The notes beneath the pieces are model-generated. The model did no database searches. It was not told the DNA's origin and was given only the letters and a program-made list of their open reading frames with translations. Below are positions 18,237-27,643 of a DNA stretch of 64,000 nt, piece after piece. The DNA lies in the NCBI RefSeq assembly GCF_003951285.1, contig NZ_RXFQ01000021.1:50678-114677 (forward strand), written 5' to 3'. The stretch's first letter is position 1; each line of letters starts with the position of its first letter. The stretch comes from Variovorax beijingensis (lineage in GTDB: Bacteria > Pseudomonadota > Gammaproteobacteria > Burkholderiales > Burkholderiaceae_C). Position numbers and translations under genes: made by a program.

Positions 18237-18890
18237 TCAGCGGGCCAGCGCCCGCGCGCGCTTGCGCTCCATGCGGGCGGCGAGCAGCGACAGCGGCCAG
18301 CAGATCGCGAAGTAGATGGCGGCCACCACCGAGAACACGACCAGCGGCTGGAAGGTGGCGTTGTTGACGATCTGCCCGGCGCGCGTGACCTCGACGAAGC
18401 CGATGATCGCGGCGAGCGACGTGCCCTTGATGATCTGCACCACGTAGCCCACCGTGGGCGCGAGCGCGATCTTCAGCGCCTGCGGCAGCACCACGTCACG
18501 CATGCGCGCCGCGTACTTGAGGTTGAGCGCCTGCGCCGCCTCCCACTGGCCGCGCGGAATGGCCTCGATGCAGCCGCGCCAGATCTCGCCGAGGAAGGCG
18601 GCGCTGTTGAGGATGAGCGCGACGCCGGCCGCCACCCAGGGGTTGATGTCCAGCCCCAGCACCGGCGCGCCGAAGAACACCAGGAACAGCTGCAGCAGCA
18701 GCGGCGTGCCCTGGAAGATCTGGATGAAGGTGGTCGACACGCCGCGTGCCCACGCCGATTCCGACGTGCGCATGAGCGCGATGGCGAGCCCCAGGATTGC
18801 GCCGCCCACGAAGGCGATGGCCGACAGCGCCAATGTCCACTTGGCCGCTTCGAGGATGAAAAGGAATTCGGGAAAGCCGAAGGTACGCAT
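18237..18890 (-). CDS. ABC transporter permease, polar-amino-acid type (HisM/GlnP family)
   Basis: A 217-residue inner-membrane permease with about five hydrophobic segments and the EAA loop (EAAQALNLKYAARMRDVVLP) that contacts the ATPase. The ATG at 18890 is preceded by AGGAAAA. It pairs with the second permease at 18920-19591; two non-identical permeases are usual in this family. It is part of the kgu-like operon. Confidence 0.9.
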   Translation of the reverse strand: MRTFGFPEFLFILEAAKWTLALSAIAFVGGAILGLAIALMRTSESAWARGVSTTFIQIFQGTPLLLQLFLVFFGAPVLGLDINPWVAAGVALILNSAAFLGEIWRGCIEAIPRGQWEAAQALNLKYAARMRDVVLPQALKIALAPTVGYVVQIIKGTSLAAIIGFVEVTRAGQIVNNATFQPLVVFSVVAAIYFAICWPLSLLAARMERKRARALAR

Positions 18891-18919
18891 GGTTTTTTCC
18901 TGCTCCGCTCTGGGGCCTG

Positions 18920-19591
18920 CTACCGGCGGTCCGGGTAGTTGAGCGTGCGCTTGTAGATCAGCTTGAACATCGCCGAGAAGGCCAGCGCCAGCGCAAGATA
19001 GATGGCGGCCACCACGATGTAGATCTCGAAGCTGCGGAAGGTCTGCGACTGCAGGTTGGCGGCCACCGAGGTCAGGTCGTCGGCCGAGATGACCGACACC
19101 ACGGCCGAGCTCAGCATCAGCAGAATGAACTGGCTCGTGAGCGCCGGGTAGATGGCCTTGAGCGCCGGCTTGATGATCACGAAGCGGAAGATCTCCCAGG
19201 GCTTGAGGTTGAGCGCCCTGCCCGCCTCGATCTGCCCCTTGGGAATCGACTCGATGCCCGCGCGGATGATTTCCGTCGCGTAGGCGCCAAGGTTCACCAC
19301 CATGGCCACCAGCGCGGCCGTCTGCGGCGACCAGCGCAGCCCGATGGCCGGCAGCGCGAAGAAGAAAAAGAACAGCTGCACCAGGAACGGCGTGTTGCGG
19401 ATCACCTCGATGTAGGCGTTGATGAAAAAGCGCAGCCAGCCCGGCCCCGAGGTCTTGCCCCAGGCACAGAAGATCGCGACCACCAGGCCCAGCAGCGTGG
19501 CCACGAGCGAGAGCTGGATCGTGATCCAGGTGCCCTTGAGCAGCAGCGGCCAGGCAGCGAAGACGGCGTCGAATTGAAACTGGTAGTTCAT
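18920..19591 (-). CDS. ABC transporter permease, polar-amino-acid type
   Basis: A 223-residue permease with about five membrane segments and the EAA-type loop EAGRALNLKPWEIFRFVIIK. The ATG at 19591 is the most family-like start, although no Shine-Dalgarno sequence precedes it; GTG 19606 is an alternative. It is the first gene of the kgu-like operon. The PtxS-type palindrome and a TATAAG element lie 55-75 bases upstream, giving a short leader. Confidence 0.88.
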   Translation of the reverse strand: MNYQFQFDAVFAAWPLLLKGTWITIQLSLVATLLGLVVAIFCAWGKTSGPGWLRFFINAYIEVIRNTPFLVQLFFFFFALPAIGLRWSPQTAALVAMVVNLGAYATEIIRAGIESIPKGQIEAGRALNLKPWEIFRFVIIKPALKAIYPALTSQFILLMLSSAVVSVISADDLTSVAANLQSQTFRSFEIYIVVAAIYLALALAFSAMFKLIYKRTLNYPDRR

Positions 19592-19645
19592 GGGTGGGGC
19601 GAGCACGGCGTGGCCGTGCGCATGCCTCGAAAGCAATGCTTGCAG

Positions 19646-19665
19646 CTTATATGAAACCGGTTTCA
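19646..19665 (-). promoter_or_regulatory. PtxS-type operator with adjacent -10 element of the kgu-like operon
   Basis: The perfect 14-base palindrome TGAAACCGGTTTCA occupies 19652-19665. Read on the minus strand it is followed immediately by TATAAG (19651-19646), a good -10 element. A repressor bound here would sit between -35 and -10. The palindrome is identical to the site described for Pseudomonas PtxS. The divergent corA-like gene starts 61 bases away on the other side. Confidence 0.8.
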
Positions 19666-19726
19666 GGCCAAGGCAGGGATTTCCCTAGGTCGGTCTTTCG
19701 ACGGCCCTTCTGCCTACACTCGCGCG

Positions 19727-21427
19727 ATGCTGAATACATCCGAGGCCACCGAGCGTGCACGGGCACTTGCACCCCCTGCCGTGCAGCATTTCAGGCAGGC
19801 CCTGCTCTGGCCCCTGCGGCTGGTGCCGGCCCCCGATGCCAAGCCCACGCACCACGGCCCCTGGCACGTGCTGCGCGAGATGGGCGATGCTTCTCCCTGG
19901 CGCGAGGAGATCGACGAATACACCGGCGACAGCAGCCGCTTCCACGAGCGGCACTACAACGAATTCGTGAGCTTCCTGCCGTACGTGCAGCGCTTTCTCT
20001 ACGGCGAGGGCCGCTCGAAGAACAGGGACGGCGCGGATACCGGCAGCGACGGCGATTCGCCGATGCGCGTCTTCCGCCGCCGCGACATTGCGGCCGTGCG
20101 CGTGGTCGCAGAGGCCGGCAACGCGCCGATCACGCTCGACGTAGTGCATTGCGACCTGTATTTCTTCTTCGACATCGACGTGGTGCTGCTCAACCTCGAG
20201 GTCGGCGCCGACCACCTGAGCCTCGCCCAGGCGCAGGACCTGCTCTACCGCTTCGGCCGCGCCTATCCCGCGGGCTGGAACGCCGAGGGCGGTGCGCTGC
20301 ACTGCATGGCCAGCGTCGAATGGCTGGCCGCCGACGGCAGCGTGCTCGCGCGGTCGGATGCGCAGCAGCGCGAAGCCTTTCTCTCGCACGTGGCCCAGCA
20401 CCGCGCGCCGCGCATCTCGGCCCACTGGGCCTACCTGATGCAGCCGCTGGTGAGCGACCATTCCGAAGACCCCGGCGTGCTGCGCTACCGCCAGATCGAG
20501 TACTACCGCATGCCGGTGATGGCCTACCTTTCACTCGACGATCCCAAGCGCCTCACGCGCAACGACTTCATCCGGCTCGGGCTCGTCACCGGCGCGGCCG
20601 AAGCCGATGCGGCGCAGCATGCCCACCTGCCCTACGCGGAGCAGCACCTGGCCGACTTCGAGCACCGCTACTGCTACGACCGCTTCTGGGTCGATGCGGG
20701 CGCCGCGCCCAACACGCGCTACCTGTGCAACGGCCATGCGCTCATCGTGGTGGGCGATGCACGCTCGGAATTCTTCTGCTGCCGCGACCGCGGCGTGCTC
20801 GCGCAGTTCCGCCACCAGCACTTCCTGCTGTTCCTGATTGCGCACTTCCAGAAGGCGGCGCTGCTGATGTTCTCGGACCAGCTGGTCGAGGCGCTCAAGC
20901 GGCTCGACATCCACAGCACGCCGAGCGTGAAGCAGTTCAAGCGCGCGATCCGCTCGAGCTTCGAGCGCTTCCTGCGCTTCACGCACCGCTACTGGTTCCA
21001 CGAGATCTCGGAGCAGGCCCAGGTGCGGGCGCTGTCCCACATGTGCACCGCGCACCTCGGGCTCGACCCGCTCTACGACGAGGTCAAGGCACGCATCGCC
21101 GACATGAACACCTACCTGGACGCCGACAGCCTGCGCCGGCAGGCCAGCACCGTGGTGCGGCTCACGGTGGTCACGCTGTTCGGCCTGATCGGCACGGTGA
21201 CCACGGGCTTCCTCGGCATGAACCTGCTGGCCGAGGCCGACGCGCCGCTGTGGCGCAAGGCGATCTGGTTCGGCGTGGTGTTCGTCTTCACGACCTGGCT
21301 CACGATCTACACGATGGTGAAGTCGCAGCGGCTGTCGGACTTCATCGACGCGCTGTCGAACGACCGGCTGAGCCTGAAGGGCAAGCTGGCCGCGCTGGCG
21401 CGCGTGTGGCGGCGCGGCGCGGACTGA
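19727..21427 (+). CDS. CorA-type divalent cation transporter with a long N-terminal region
   Basis: A 566-residue protein. The last 110 residues carry two membrane helices and the diagnostic CorA pore motif GMN (TGFLGMNLLAEADAP), followed by a short basic tail. The preceding approximately 450 residues form a cytoplasmic domain far longer than the roughly 250 residues of classical CorA. It has acidic stretches and an HFQKAALLMFSDQLV helix that fits the long CorA stalk. Mg2+, Co2+ or another divalent ion is the likely substrate. It is divergent from the kgu-like operon and is a single gene. Confidence 0.85.
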   Translation: MLNTSEATERARALAPPAVQHFRQALLWPLRLVPAPDAKPTHHGPWHVLREMGDASPWREEIDEYTGDSSRFHERHYNEFVSFLPYVQRFLYGEGRSKNRDGADTGSDGDSPMRVFRRRDIAAVRVVAEAGNAPITLDVVHCDLYFFFDIDVVLLNLEVGADHLSLAQAQDLLYRFGRAYPAGWNAEGGALHCMASVEWLAADGSVLARSDAQQREAFLSHVAQHRAPRISAHWAYLMQPLVSDHSEDPGVLRYRQIEYYRMPVMAYLSLDDPKRLTRNDFIRLGLVTGAAEADAAQHAHLPYAEQHLADFEHRYCYDRFWVDAGAAPNTRYLCNGHALIVVGDARSEFFCCRDRGVLAQFRHQHFLLFLIAHFQKAALLMFSDQLVEALKRLDIHSTPSVKQFKRAIRSSFERFLRFTHRYWFHEISEQAQVRALSHMCTAHLGLDPLYDEVKARIADMNTYLDADSLRRQASTVVRLTVVTLFGLIGTVTTGFLGMNLLAEADAPLWRKAIWFGVVFVFTTWLTIYTMVKSQRLSDFIDALSNDRLSLKGKLAALARVWRRGAD

Positions 21428-21431
21428 GCGG

Positions 21432-21962
21432 TCAGAAGACGATCTTCGCGCTGGGCACCGCGCGGATCGGCACGCCGAAGCTCGTGATGTCCGACAGCGT
21501 GGCGTTGTGGTGCGCGCGGATGAAGTCGCCGGTGGCGTGCGGCTTGTCGTGCGAGGTGTGCGCGTCGGCCGCGAGCACGACCTCGTAGCCCAGCGCGGCG
21601 GCTCGGCGCGCGGTGGTGTCCACGCAGAACTCCGACGAGTAGCCGCAGATCACCACGCACTGCACCGCATGCCCCGCGAGCCATGCCTGCAGCGGCGTGC
21701 GCAGGAACGAGTCGGGGGTGGCCTTGCGGATCTTCGTGTCACCGGAATCGACCTCCAGCGCGCTCGAAAGCTGCCAGCGCTCGGAGTCGAATTCGAGGTC
21801 GACGGCGTTCTCGTGCTGGATGAAAGCCACCGGCACGCCTGCGGCACGGGCACGCGCGGTGAGGTCATTGACCCGCTGCGCGACCTCGGCGGCCTCATGG
21901 GGACGCGGCAGGTCGTCATAGAGGCCGCGCTGCATGTCGATGACGAGAACGGCAGTTTTCAT
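21432..21962 (-). CDS. Cysteine hydrolase (isochorismatase-like family)
   Basis: A 176-residue single-domain hydrolase. The catalytic triad is visible: D9 in VLVIDMQ, Lys in IRKATPDSF and Cys in SEFCVDTTAR. Members cleave amides or vinyl ethers such as nicotinamide, N-carbamoyl compounds or isochorismate; nothing here narrows the choice. It converges on the corA-like gene with only four bases between the stops. No operon partner is evident. Confidence 0.9.
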   Translation of the reverse strand: MKTAVLVIDMQRGLYDDLPRPHEAAEVAQRVNDLTARARAAGVPVAFIQHENAVDLEFDSERWQLSSALEVDSGDTKIRKATPDSFLRTPLQAWLAGHAVQCVVICGYSSEFCVDTTARRAAALGYEVVLAADAHTSHDKPHATGDFIRAHHNATLSDITSFGVPIRAVPSAKIVF

Positions 21963-22031
21963 GGGGGAGGAGAAGGCAGGACCCTGGACCGCCCCGAGTA
22001 TGACGCCGGCGCCCGCCGGACGGCGCCTTCT

Positions 22032-23624
22032 TCAATTCCAGGCGCTCACCTCCAGCCGCACCTTGCCGCTGATGCCGGGCGCCGCCGGTGCCGCGCCCAG
22101 GCTCGAAAGCGGCACGATGAACTGCAGCTTGCCGTCGGCCAGCTGCTTCGGGCTCATCGGCAGCGAGGCCTGTCCCGCGGTGTCAGTCTGCCAGCCGTAC
22201 TTCACGTTCCAGTTCTGCGCCGCGTCGCCGGCCTGGGGCGGCGCGATCTCGATCACCAGCGTGTCGCGGAACAGCGAACTGCCTTCGTAGTGGCCGTCGA
22301 GCCAGAACTTCTTGTTCACCTGGTAGTCGGGCACGCGCACGCCGAGCGTCATCGCGTAGGCCAGCGTCGGCCGGTCCTGCTTCACGCGCGCCTTGTTGGC
22401 AAGGAACACGGTCGAGAGATAGATCGAGCGGCGCTCCGGCTTTTCGGGGTCGGTCAGCTCCTTGTGCGTGCGGCAGGCGGGCGAGTCTTCCTCGGCCACG
22501 CGCCGGCTCAGGTACCAGCGCTTGCCGCGCGGCGCGGCCAGCAGTTCGACCTGGTAGAGCGCGTCGACGTCGGCGTCCTTGGGCAGGTCCGGCGGCAGCG
22601 TCACGCCGTCGACCTCGAACCAGAGATCGACGCGCACGTCGCCGAACAGGAAGCGCACGAGGTTCTGGTAGGCCTCCTCGGAATTGACGATGCCGAAGTA
22701 GCCCGAGTGCGAGCGAAAGGCGTAGGCGGTGGCCACCGGCTTGCTGCGCTTCGCATCGTCGATGGACCAGAGCGAGGCGTTCTCGATGCGCACCAGCCCA
22801 TCGCTGCCGTGGCCCGCGAACATGCGCGAGAGGCCCTTGGCGGCCTCGTAGTCGCCGCGGTTGGAGCCCACCATGCAGAAGAAGCGATCGGCCGGAAACG
22901 CGGAGGCCGGCAGGTAGTCCATGCGGCCGTCGACCGGCGCCGCGTCCATGAACTCCGACATCCGCTCGCGGTTGAAGGTATTCATCTCGTTGGCCGTGAG
23001 CCAGGCCGGCACGTTGATGCCGCCCATGTCGATGCCGTTGTGCGGCGTGGCGTAGGTGAACACCTTGTCGACGCAGGCGCGCGCCGCCGCATCGCCGAGC
23101 GCCGGGTTCTGCAGGAAGGCCCGCACCACCAGGCCCCCCATCGAATGCGCCACCAGGTAGCAGCGGAAGTCGGCCGCCGAGAAAGCGGGCCCCTCGCGCA
23201 GCGCCACCAGGTCGCGCACGCGAAGAATCAGCTTGCTCAAACCCTGCGCGTAGATTTTCACGTCGCGCGACTTGCCGTCGCCCAGCAGTTCCGAGCCGCT
23301 GTCGTAGTAGCGGTAGATGACGATCGATGCGGCCGGAATGCCGTCCACGTCCTTGCCGGTTTCGTCGGGCGAAGGCTTCCAGTCGTTGTCGAGGATGTCC
23401 AGGCCATTCTGGTAGACGCTCTGGTACTGGAAGTCGGCCAAAAGGCGCACCACCGGCGATTCGAAGACGAACTTCTGCGCCGGCGCATCCTTCTTCACGG
23501 TGGCGCGGTAGACGGTGGAGCCCACGTTGAATCCGCAGAACGGATCGGCCGCGGTGTCGTCGCGCTCGGCCTCGGTCATGGCGTAGCCGCGCACGTAGAT
23601 GATGGGATAGCGGTTGCTGCTCAT
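22032..23624 (-). CDS. Lipase/esterase-like alpha/beta-hydrolase of unknown substrate
   Basis: A 530-residue protein. The nucleophile elbow is AHSMGG near residue 150, and the N-terminal strand PIIYVRGYAM fits a PGAP1-like or triacylglycerol-lipase fold. A later HNGIDMGGIN loop is seen. The C-terminal 200 residues look beta-rich and are not recognised. No signal peptide is present, so it is probably cytoplasmic or exported by another route. The neighbouring MBL lipoprotein is divergent. Confidence 0.75.
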   Translation of the reverse strand: MSSNRYPIIYVRGYAMTEAERDDTAADPFCGFNVGSTVYRATVKKDAPAQKFVFESPVVRLLADFQYQSVYQNGLDILDNDWKPSPDETGKDVDGIPAASIVIYRYYDSGSELLGDGKSRDVKIYAQGLSKLILRVRDLVALREGPAFSAADFRCYLVAHSMGGLVVRAFLQNPALGDAAARACVDKVFTYATPHNGIDMGGINVPAWLTANEMNTFNRERMSEFMDAAPVDGRMDYLPASAFPADRFFCMVGSNRGDYEAAKGLSRMFAGHGSDGLVRIENASLWSIDDAKRSKPVATAYAFRSHSGYFGIVNSEEAYQNLVRFLFGDVRVDLWFEVDGVTLPPDLPKDADVDALYQVELLAAPRGKRWYLSRRVAEEDSPACRTHKELTDPEKPERRSIYLSTVFLANKARVKQDRPTLAYAMTLGVRVPDYQVNKKFWLDGHYEGSSLFRDTLVIEIAPPQAGDAAQNWNVKYGWQTDTAGQASLPMSPKQLADGKLQFIVPLSSLGAAPAAPGISGKVRLEVSAWN

Positions 23625-23825
23625 GGTGTGGTCGCCTCCTTCAGGCCCGCGGCACGCGGTACCTTTTCAGTGTGCCGCGCAGCGCCGGGCCAGGCCATAG
23701 AACGCATGGCATACGACGAGCGGCGCGAAAATGTCCCTGTGCGCCGAATGTTTCTGCCGCTGAAACCATTGGCGGCCGCGCGCCGGCTAAGCTCGCGCCG
23801 CAAAAACCCGACCACATCGCAGCCC

Positions 23826-24950
23826 ATGAACGACGCTCCCCGTCTCTCGATTCCTCTTCTGAAGCGCCGTCTTCGCAGCTATGGCACCTCGCTCTTCGCG
23901 GCCGGCTGCGCACTGGTCGCGGGCTGCGCCAGCAGCAGCGGGTGCGAGGCGCGCTACGACGCATCGCCGCAGTTCAAGGGCTGCAACTTCCAGAACCTGC
24001 CAAACCCGGACGTGCGGCCTTCGGCCAGCGGATGGCGGATCTGGTCGCGATTCATCGTCGGCGACAAGGTCGGCACCGTGCCGGTCGACCCGATCCCGGT
24101 GCGCATGCTGGCCACCGCCGACCTGGAGGCACTCGACCCCAAGGCCAACCACGTGGTGCGGCTCGGCCATTCGTCGCACCTGCTCAAGCTGCAGGGCAAG
24201 TACTGGCTGATCGATCCCGTGTTCAGCGAGCGCGCGTCGCCGTTCACCTGGGTGGGCCCCAAGCGCTTCCACAAGCCGCCGCTCAGGCTCGAGCAGTTGC
24301 CGCCCATCGAAGGCCTGATCCTCTCGCACGACCACTACGACCACCTCGACGTGGCCACCATCGAGTACCTGGCGCAGCGCGTGCAGCGCTACTTCGTGCC
24401 GCTGGGCGTGCGCGCGCGGCTGGTGGCCATGGGCGTACCCGCGGAGCGCGTGACAGAGCTCGACTGGTGGCAGGGCGGCGAGCACGACGGCGTCAAGCTC
24501 ACCGCCACGCCGGCACAGCACTTCTCGGGCCGAACGCTGACCGACCGCGACCGCACGCTGTGGGCGTCATGGGTGGTGCAAAGCGGCGAGCAGCGCATCT
24601 TCTACAGCGGCGACTCGGGCTACTTTCCGGGCTTCAAGCAGATCGGCGAGCGCTTCGGCGGCTTCGACCTGGCGCTGATGGAAAACGGCGCCTACGACGC
24701 CTACTGGCCCGCCGTCCACATGACGCCCGAGCAGAGCGTGCAGGCCTTCGAGGACCTGCGCGGCAAGGTGCTCTATTCGGTGCACAACACCACCTTCGAC
24801 CTCGCCTTCCACACCTGGCACGATCCGCTGGACCGCATTGCCGACCTGTCGCAGGCAAAGAAGATCGAACTCGCCACGCCGGTGATCGGCGAGGTGCTCA
24901 CGGTGGGAAAGGCCCGCACCAACGAGCGTTGGTGGCAGGGCCTGCGCTAG
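23826..24950 (+). CDS. MBL-fold metallohydrolase lipoprotein (NAPE-PLD/UlaG-like)
   Basis: A 374-residue protein. An N-terminal lipoprotein signal with lipobox LVAG-C lies near residue 36, so it is likely anchored to a membrane on the periplasmic side. The metallo-beta-lactamase fold carries the zinc-binding HDHYDHLD motif, a distal His in TPAQHFSG, an Asp in YSGDSGYFPG and a late His in SVHNTTFDL. This arrangement matches the family that includes N-acyl-phosphatidylethanolamine phospholipase D. A lipid phosphodiester is possible but unproven. The longer open frame upstream is antisense to the lipase-like gene. Confidence 0.88.
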   Translation: MNDAPRLSIPLLKRRLRSYGTSLFAAGCALVAGCASSSGCEARYDASPQFKGCNFQNLPNPDVRPSASGWRIWSRFIVGDKVGTVPVDPIPVRMLATADLEALDPKANHVVRLGHSSHLLKLQGKYWLIDPVFSERASPFTWVGPKRFHKPPLRLEQLPPIEGLILSHDHYDHLDVATIEYLAQRVQRYFVPLGVRARLVAMGVPAERVTELDWWQGGEHDGVKLTATPAQHFSGRTLTDRDRTLWASWVVQSGEQRIFYSGDSGYFPGFKQIGERFGGFDLALMENGAYDAYWPAVHMTPEQSVQAFEDLRGKVLYSVHNTTFDLAFHTWHDPLDRIADLSQAKKIELATPVIGEVLTVGKARTNERWWQGLR

Positions 24951-24962
24951 GGCGCGGGGGCT

Positions 24963-25151
24963 TTAGCCGCGTTCCTTGCGCTCGCGCGCCCGGCGCTGCT
25001 GCCGGGTTTCGTTGGCCTGCGCCGCGATGCGGTCCTTCTCGCGCTGCTTGGCCCCGCGCTTCAGGCGCATGCGCCGGCCGAACCAGAAGCTGGCAAGGCC
25101 CGTGACCACCGCAATGAAGAGGCCGATGACGCTGATGTCGATGCCTCCCAT
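24963..25151 (-). CDS. Small single-pass membrane protein, unknown function
   Basis: A 62-residue protein with one hydrophobic helix (residues about 4-21, ISVIGLFIAVVTGLASFWF) followed by a strongly basic, charged tail (about 40 residues, many Lys, Arg, Gln). The ATG shares one base with the stop of parC (TGATG); a GTG one codon earlier is possible. The position implies co-translation with topoisomerase IV subunit A. I do not recognise the family. Confidence 0.7.
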   Translation of the reverse strand: MGGIDISVIGLFIAVVTGLASFWFGRRMRLKRGAKQREKDRIAAQANETRQQRRARERKERG

Positions 25152-27556
25152 CACAGCACCCGCACGATGCTCGCCGGCTTGAAGCCGAGGTCGGCCGCCT
25201 TGCCCTTGCGCGCACGGCTGCCGCGCGCGTTGTTGAGCGTGCGGATCTCCAGCGTTTCATCGCGCTCCTTGCCGCCGCGGCCGATGCCTTCGATCTTCAC
25301 GCTGCGCGTGAAGGCCGCGGCACCCGCGAGCGTGTCCTTGGCGTCGAGGTCGATCAGCGTGAGCCCGCGGCCGCCCTTGGGCAGGCTCTTGAGCTCGGCA
25401 ATGTCGAAGGTCAGGATGCGGCCGCCGGTCGAGGCGCAGGCCACGTGCGTGGCGGCCGGCATCGGCTCGGCGCCGCTCGCGCCGCCCACCAGCGACGGGC
25501 GGCAGAGCTGCTCGCCCTCGCCCACGTCGATGAAGGCCTTGCCGCCGCGCTGGCGCGACATCATGTTCTCGACGGTGGCAATGAAGCCGTAACCGCCGGT
25601 GTTGGCCAGCAGCAGGCTGGCGCCCACCGGGCCCGCGAAGAAGTGCGTGACGTGCGTGCCGGCATCGAGCTCGATCAGCGTGGTCACGGGCTGGCCGTCG
25701 CCGCGCGCACCGGGCAGCGAGGCCACGGGAACGGTGTACACGCGCACGCTCTTGTCCTTGGCCGAGCCGAACACCAGCAGCGTGTCGACGCTGCGGCATT
25801 CGAAGGCGCCGTAGAGCGCATCGCCGGACTTGAAGCTGTACTCGGGCGCGGCCGAACCGTTGGCGCCGTTCACCGCGGCCTTCTCGCTGGCCCACCCCTT
25901 CTGCGCGCGGACCCAGCCCTTCTGCGAGACGATCACGGTCACGGGCTCGTCGACCACCTTCACCTCGGCCACGGCGCGCTTCTCGGCCTGGATCAGCGTG
26001 CGGCGCGGGTCTTCGAAGGTCTTGGCATCGGCCTCGATTTCCTTCACCAGCAGGCGGCGCAGCGCCGCCGGGCTGCCGAGGATGTCCTCGAGCTTTTTCT
26101 GCTCGTCGCGCAGGCCCTTGAGCTCCTGTTCGATCTTGATGGCTTCAAGCCGCGCGAGTTGGCGCAGGCGGATTTCAAGGATGTCCTCGGCCTGCCGTTC
26201 GCTGAGGTTGAAGCGCGCGATGAGCGCGGCCTTCGGGTCCTCGGCCGCGCGGATGATCGCGATCACCTCGTCGATGTTGAGCAGCACCAGCTGCCGCCCC
26301 TCGAGGATGTGGATGCGGTCCTGCACCTTGCCCAGCCGGTGCCGCGAGCGCTTCTCGACGGTGACCTCGCGGAACGCGATCCACTCGTTGAGCATCTGGC
26401 GCAGCGACTTCTGCGTGGGCTTGCCGTCGATGCCCACCATCGTGAGGTTGATGGGCGAGGAGGTCTCGAGCGAGGTCTGCGCGAGCAGCGTGGTGATGAA
26501 TTCTTCCTGGCTGATGCGCGAGGTCTTGGGCTCGAACACCAGGCGCACGGCGGCGTCCTTGCTGGATTCGTCGCGCACCACGTCGAGCACCGAGAGCATC
26601 GCAGCCTTGAGCTGGGTCTGGTCGGCGCTCAGCGCCTTCTTGCCGGCCTTGACCTTCGGGTTGGTGATTTCCTCGATTTCCTCGAGCACCTTCTGCGTGC
26701 TGACGCCCGGCGGCAGTTCGTTGACCACGAGCTGCCACTGGCCGCGCGCGAGGTCCTCGATCTTCCAGCGCGCGCGCACCTTGAGCGAGCCGCGACCGGT
26801 TCGGTAGGCGTCGGCGATGTCGGCCGGCCCGCTGATGATCTGCGCGCCGCCCGGGTAGTCAGGGCCGGGCACGATCTGCAGCAGTTCCTCGTCGCTGAGC
26901 TTGCCGTTCGACTTGATCAGCGCCACGCAGGCATCGGCGATCTCGCGCAGGTTGTGGCTCGGGATCTCGGTGGCCAGGCCGACCGCGATGCCGCTCGCGC
27001 CGTTGAGCAGCGTGAAGGGCAGCCGTGCGGGCAACAGGCGCGGCTCCTCGGTGCTGCCGTCGTAGTTGGGAATGAAGTCGACCGTGCCTTCGTCGATCTC
27101 GTCGAGCAGCAGGCTGGTGATGCGGGCCAGGCGTGCCTCGGTGTAGCGCATGGCCGCAGCGCCGTCGCCGTCGCGGCTGCCGAAGTTGCCCTGGCCATCG
27201 ACCAGCGGATAGCGCTGCGAGAAGTCTTGCGCCATGCGCACCAGCGCGTCGTAGGCGGCCTGGTCGCTGTGCGGGTGGAAGCGGCCGAGCACGTCGCCGA
27301 CCACGCGCGCGCTCTTGACGGGCTTGGCGCCCACGGTGCCGTTGGCGCCGCCGAAGCCCAGGCCCATGCGCGACATCGAATACAGGATGCGCCGCTGCAC
27401 CGGCTTCTGGCCGTCGGACACATCGGGCAGCGCGCGGCCCTTGACCACGCTCAGGGCGTATTCGAGGTAGGCGGTCTGCGCGTAGTCGGCCAGCGTGAGG
27501 GTGGTGTCGCCGTCGGTGGGGCCTGCAAGGTCGAGCGGAGGTTGAGAGTCGTCCAT
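25151..27556 (-). CDS. parC: DNA topoisomerase IV subunit A
   Basis: An 801-residue protein that, with ParE, decatenates daughter chromosomes. The catalytic Tyr is Y138 in AAAMRYTEARL. The helix-turn-helix containing the quinolone-determining region reads HPHSDQAAYD. Its Ser replaces the usual Gly, and Gln stands where E. coli has Ser80. The C-terminal beta-pinwheel region begins around residue 520. It is third in the run parE, lytic transglycosylase, parC. Confidence 0.96.
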   Translation of the reverse strand: MDDSQPPLDLAGPTDGDTTLTLADYAQTAYLEYALSVVKGRALPDVSDGQKPVQRRILYSMSRMGLGFGGANGTVGAKPVKSARVVGDVLGRFHPHSDQAAYDALVRMAQDFSQRYPLVDGQGNFGSRDGDGAAAMRYTEARLARITSLLLDEIDEGTVDFIPNYDGSTEEPRLLPARLPFTLLNGASGIAVGLATEIPSHNLREIADACVALIKSNGKLSDEELLQIVPGPDYPGGAQIISGPADIADAYRTGRGSLKVRARWKIEDLARGQWQLVVNELPPGVSTQKVLEEIEEITNPKVKAGKKALSADQTQLKAAMLSVLDVVRDESSKDAAVRLVFEPKTSRISQEEFITTLLAQTSLETSSPINLTMVGIDGKPTQKSLRQMLNEWIAFREVTVEKRSRHRLGKVQDRIHILEGRQLVLLNIDEVIAIIRAAEDPKAALIARFNLSERQAEDILEIRLRQLARLEAIKIEQELKGLRDEQKKLEDILGSPAALRRLLVKEIEADAKTFEDPRRTLIQAEKRAVAEVKVVDEPVTVIVSQKGWVRAQKGWASEKAAVNGANGSAAPEYSFKSGDALYGAFECRSVDTLLVFGSAKDKSVRVYTVPVASLPGARGDGQPVTTLIELDAGTHVTHFFAGPVGASLLLANTGGYGFIATVENMMSRQRGGKAFIDVGEGEQLCRPSLVGGASGAEPMPAATHVACASTGGRILTFDIAELKSLPKGGRGLTLIDLDAKDTLAGAAAFTRSVKIEGIGRGGKERDETLEIRTLNNARGSRARKGKAADLGFKPASIVRVL

Positions 27557-27643
27557 GAAGAAGAGAGAAAGAAAAACAGTGACAGGCGGCGTGCGTTCGC
27601 GCTCAGCCCAAATTGAAAGCGGGGTGCATGGCGGCCTGCGGGA

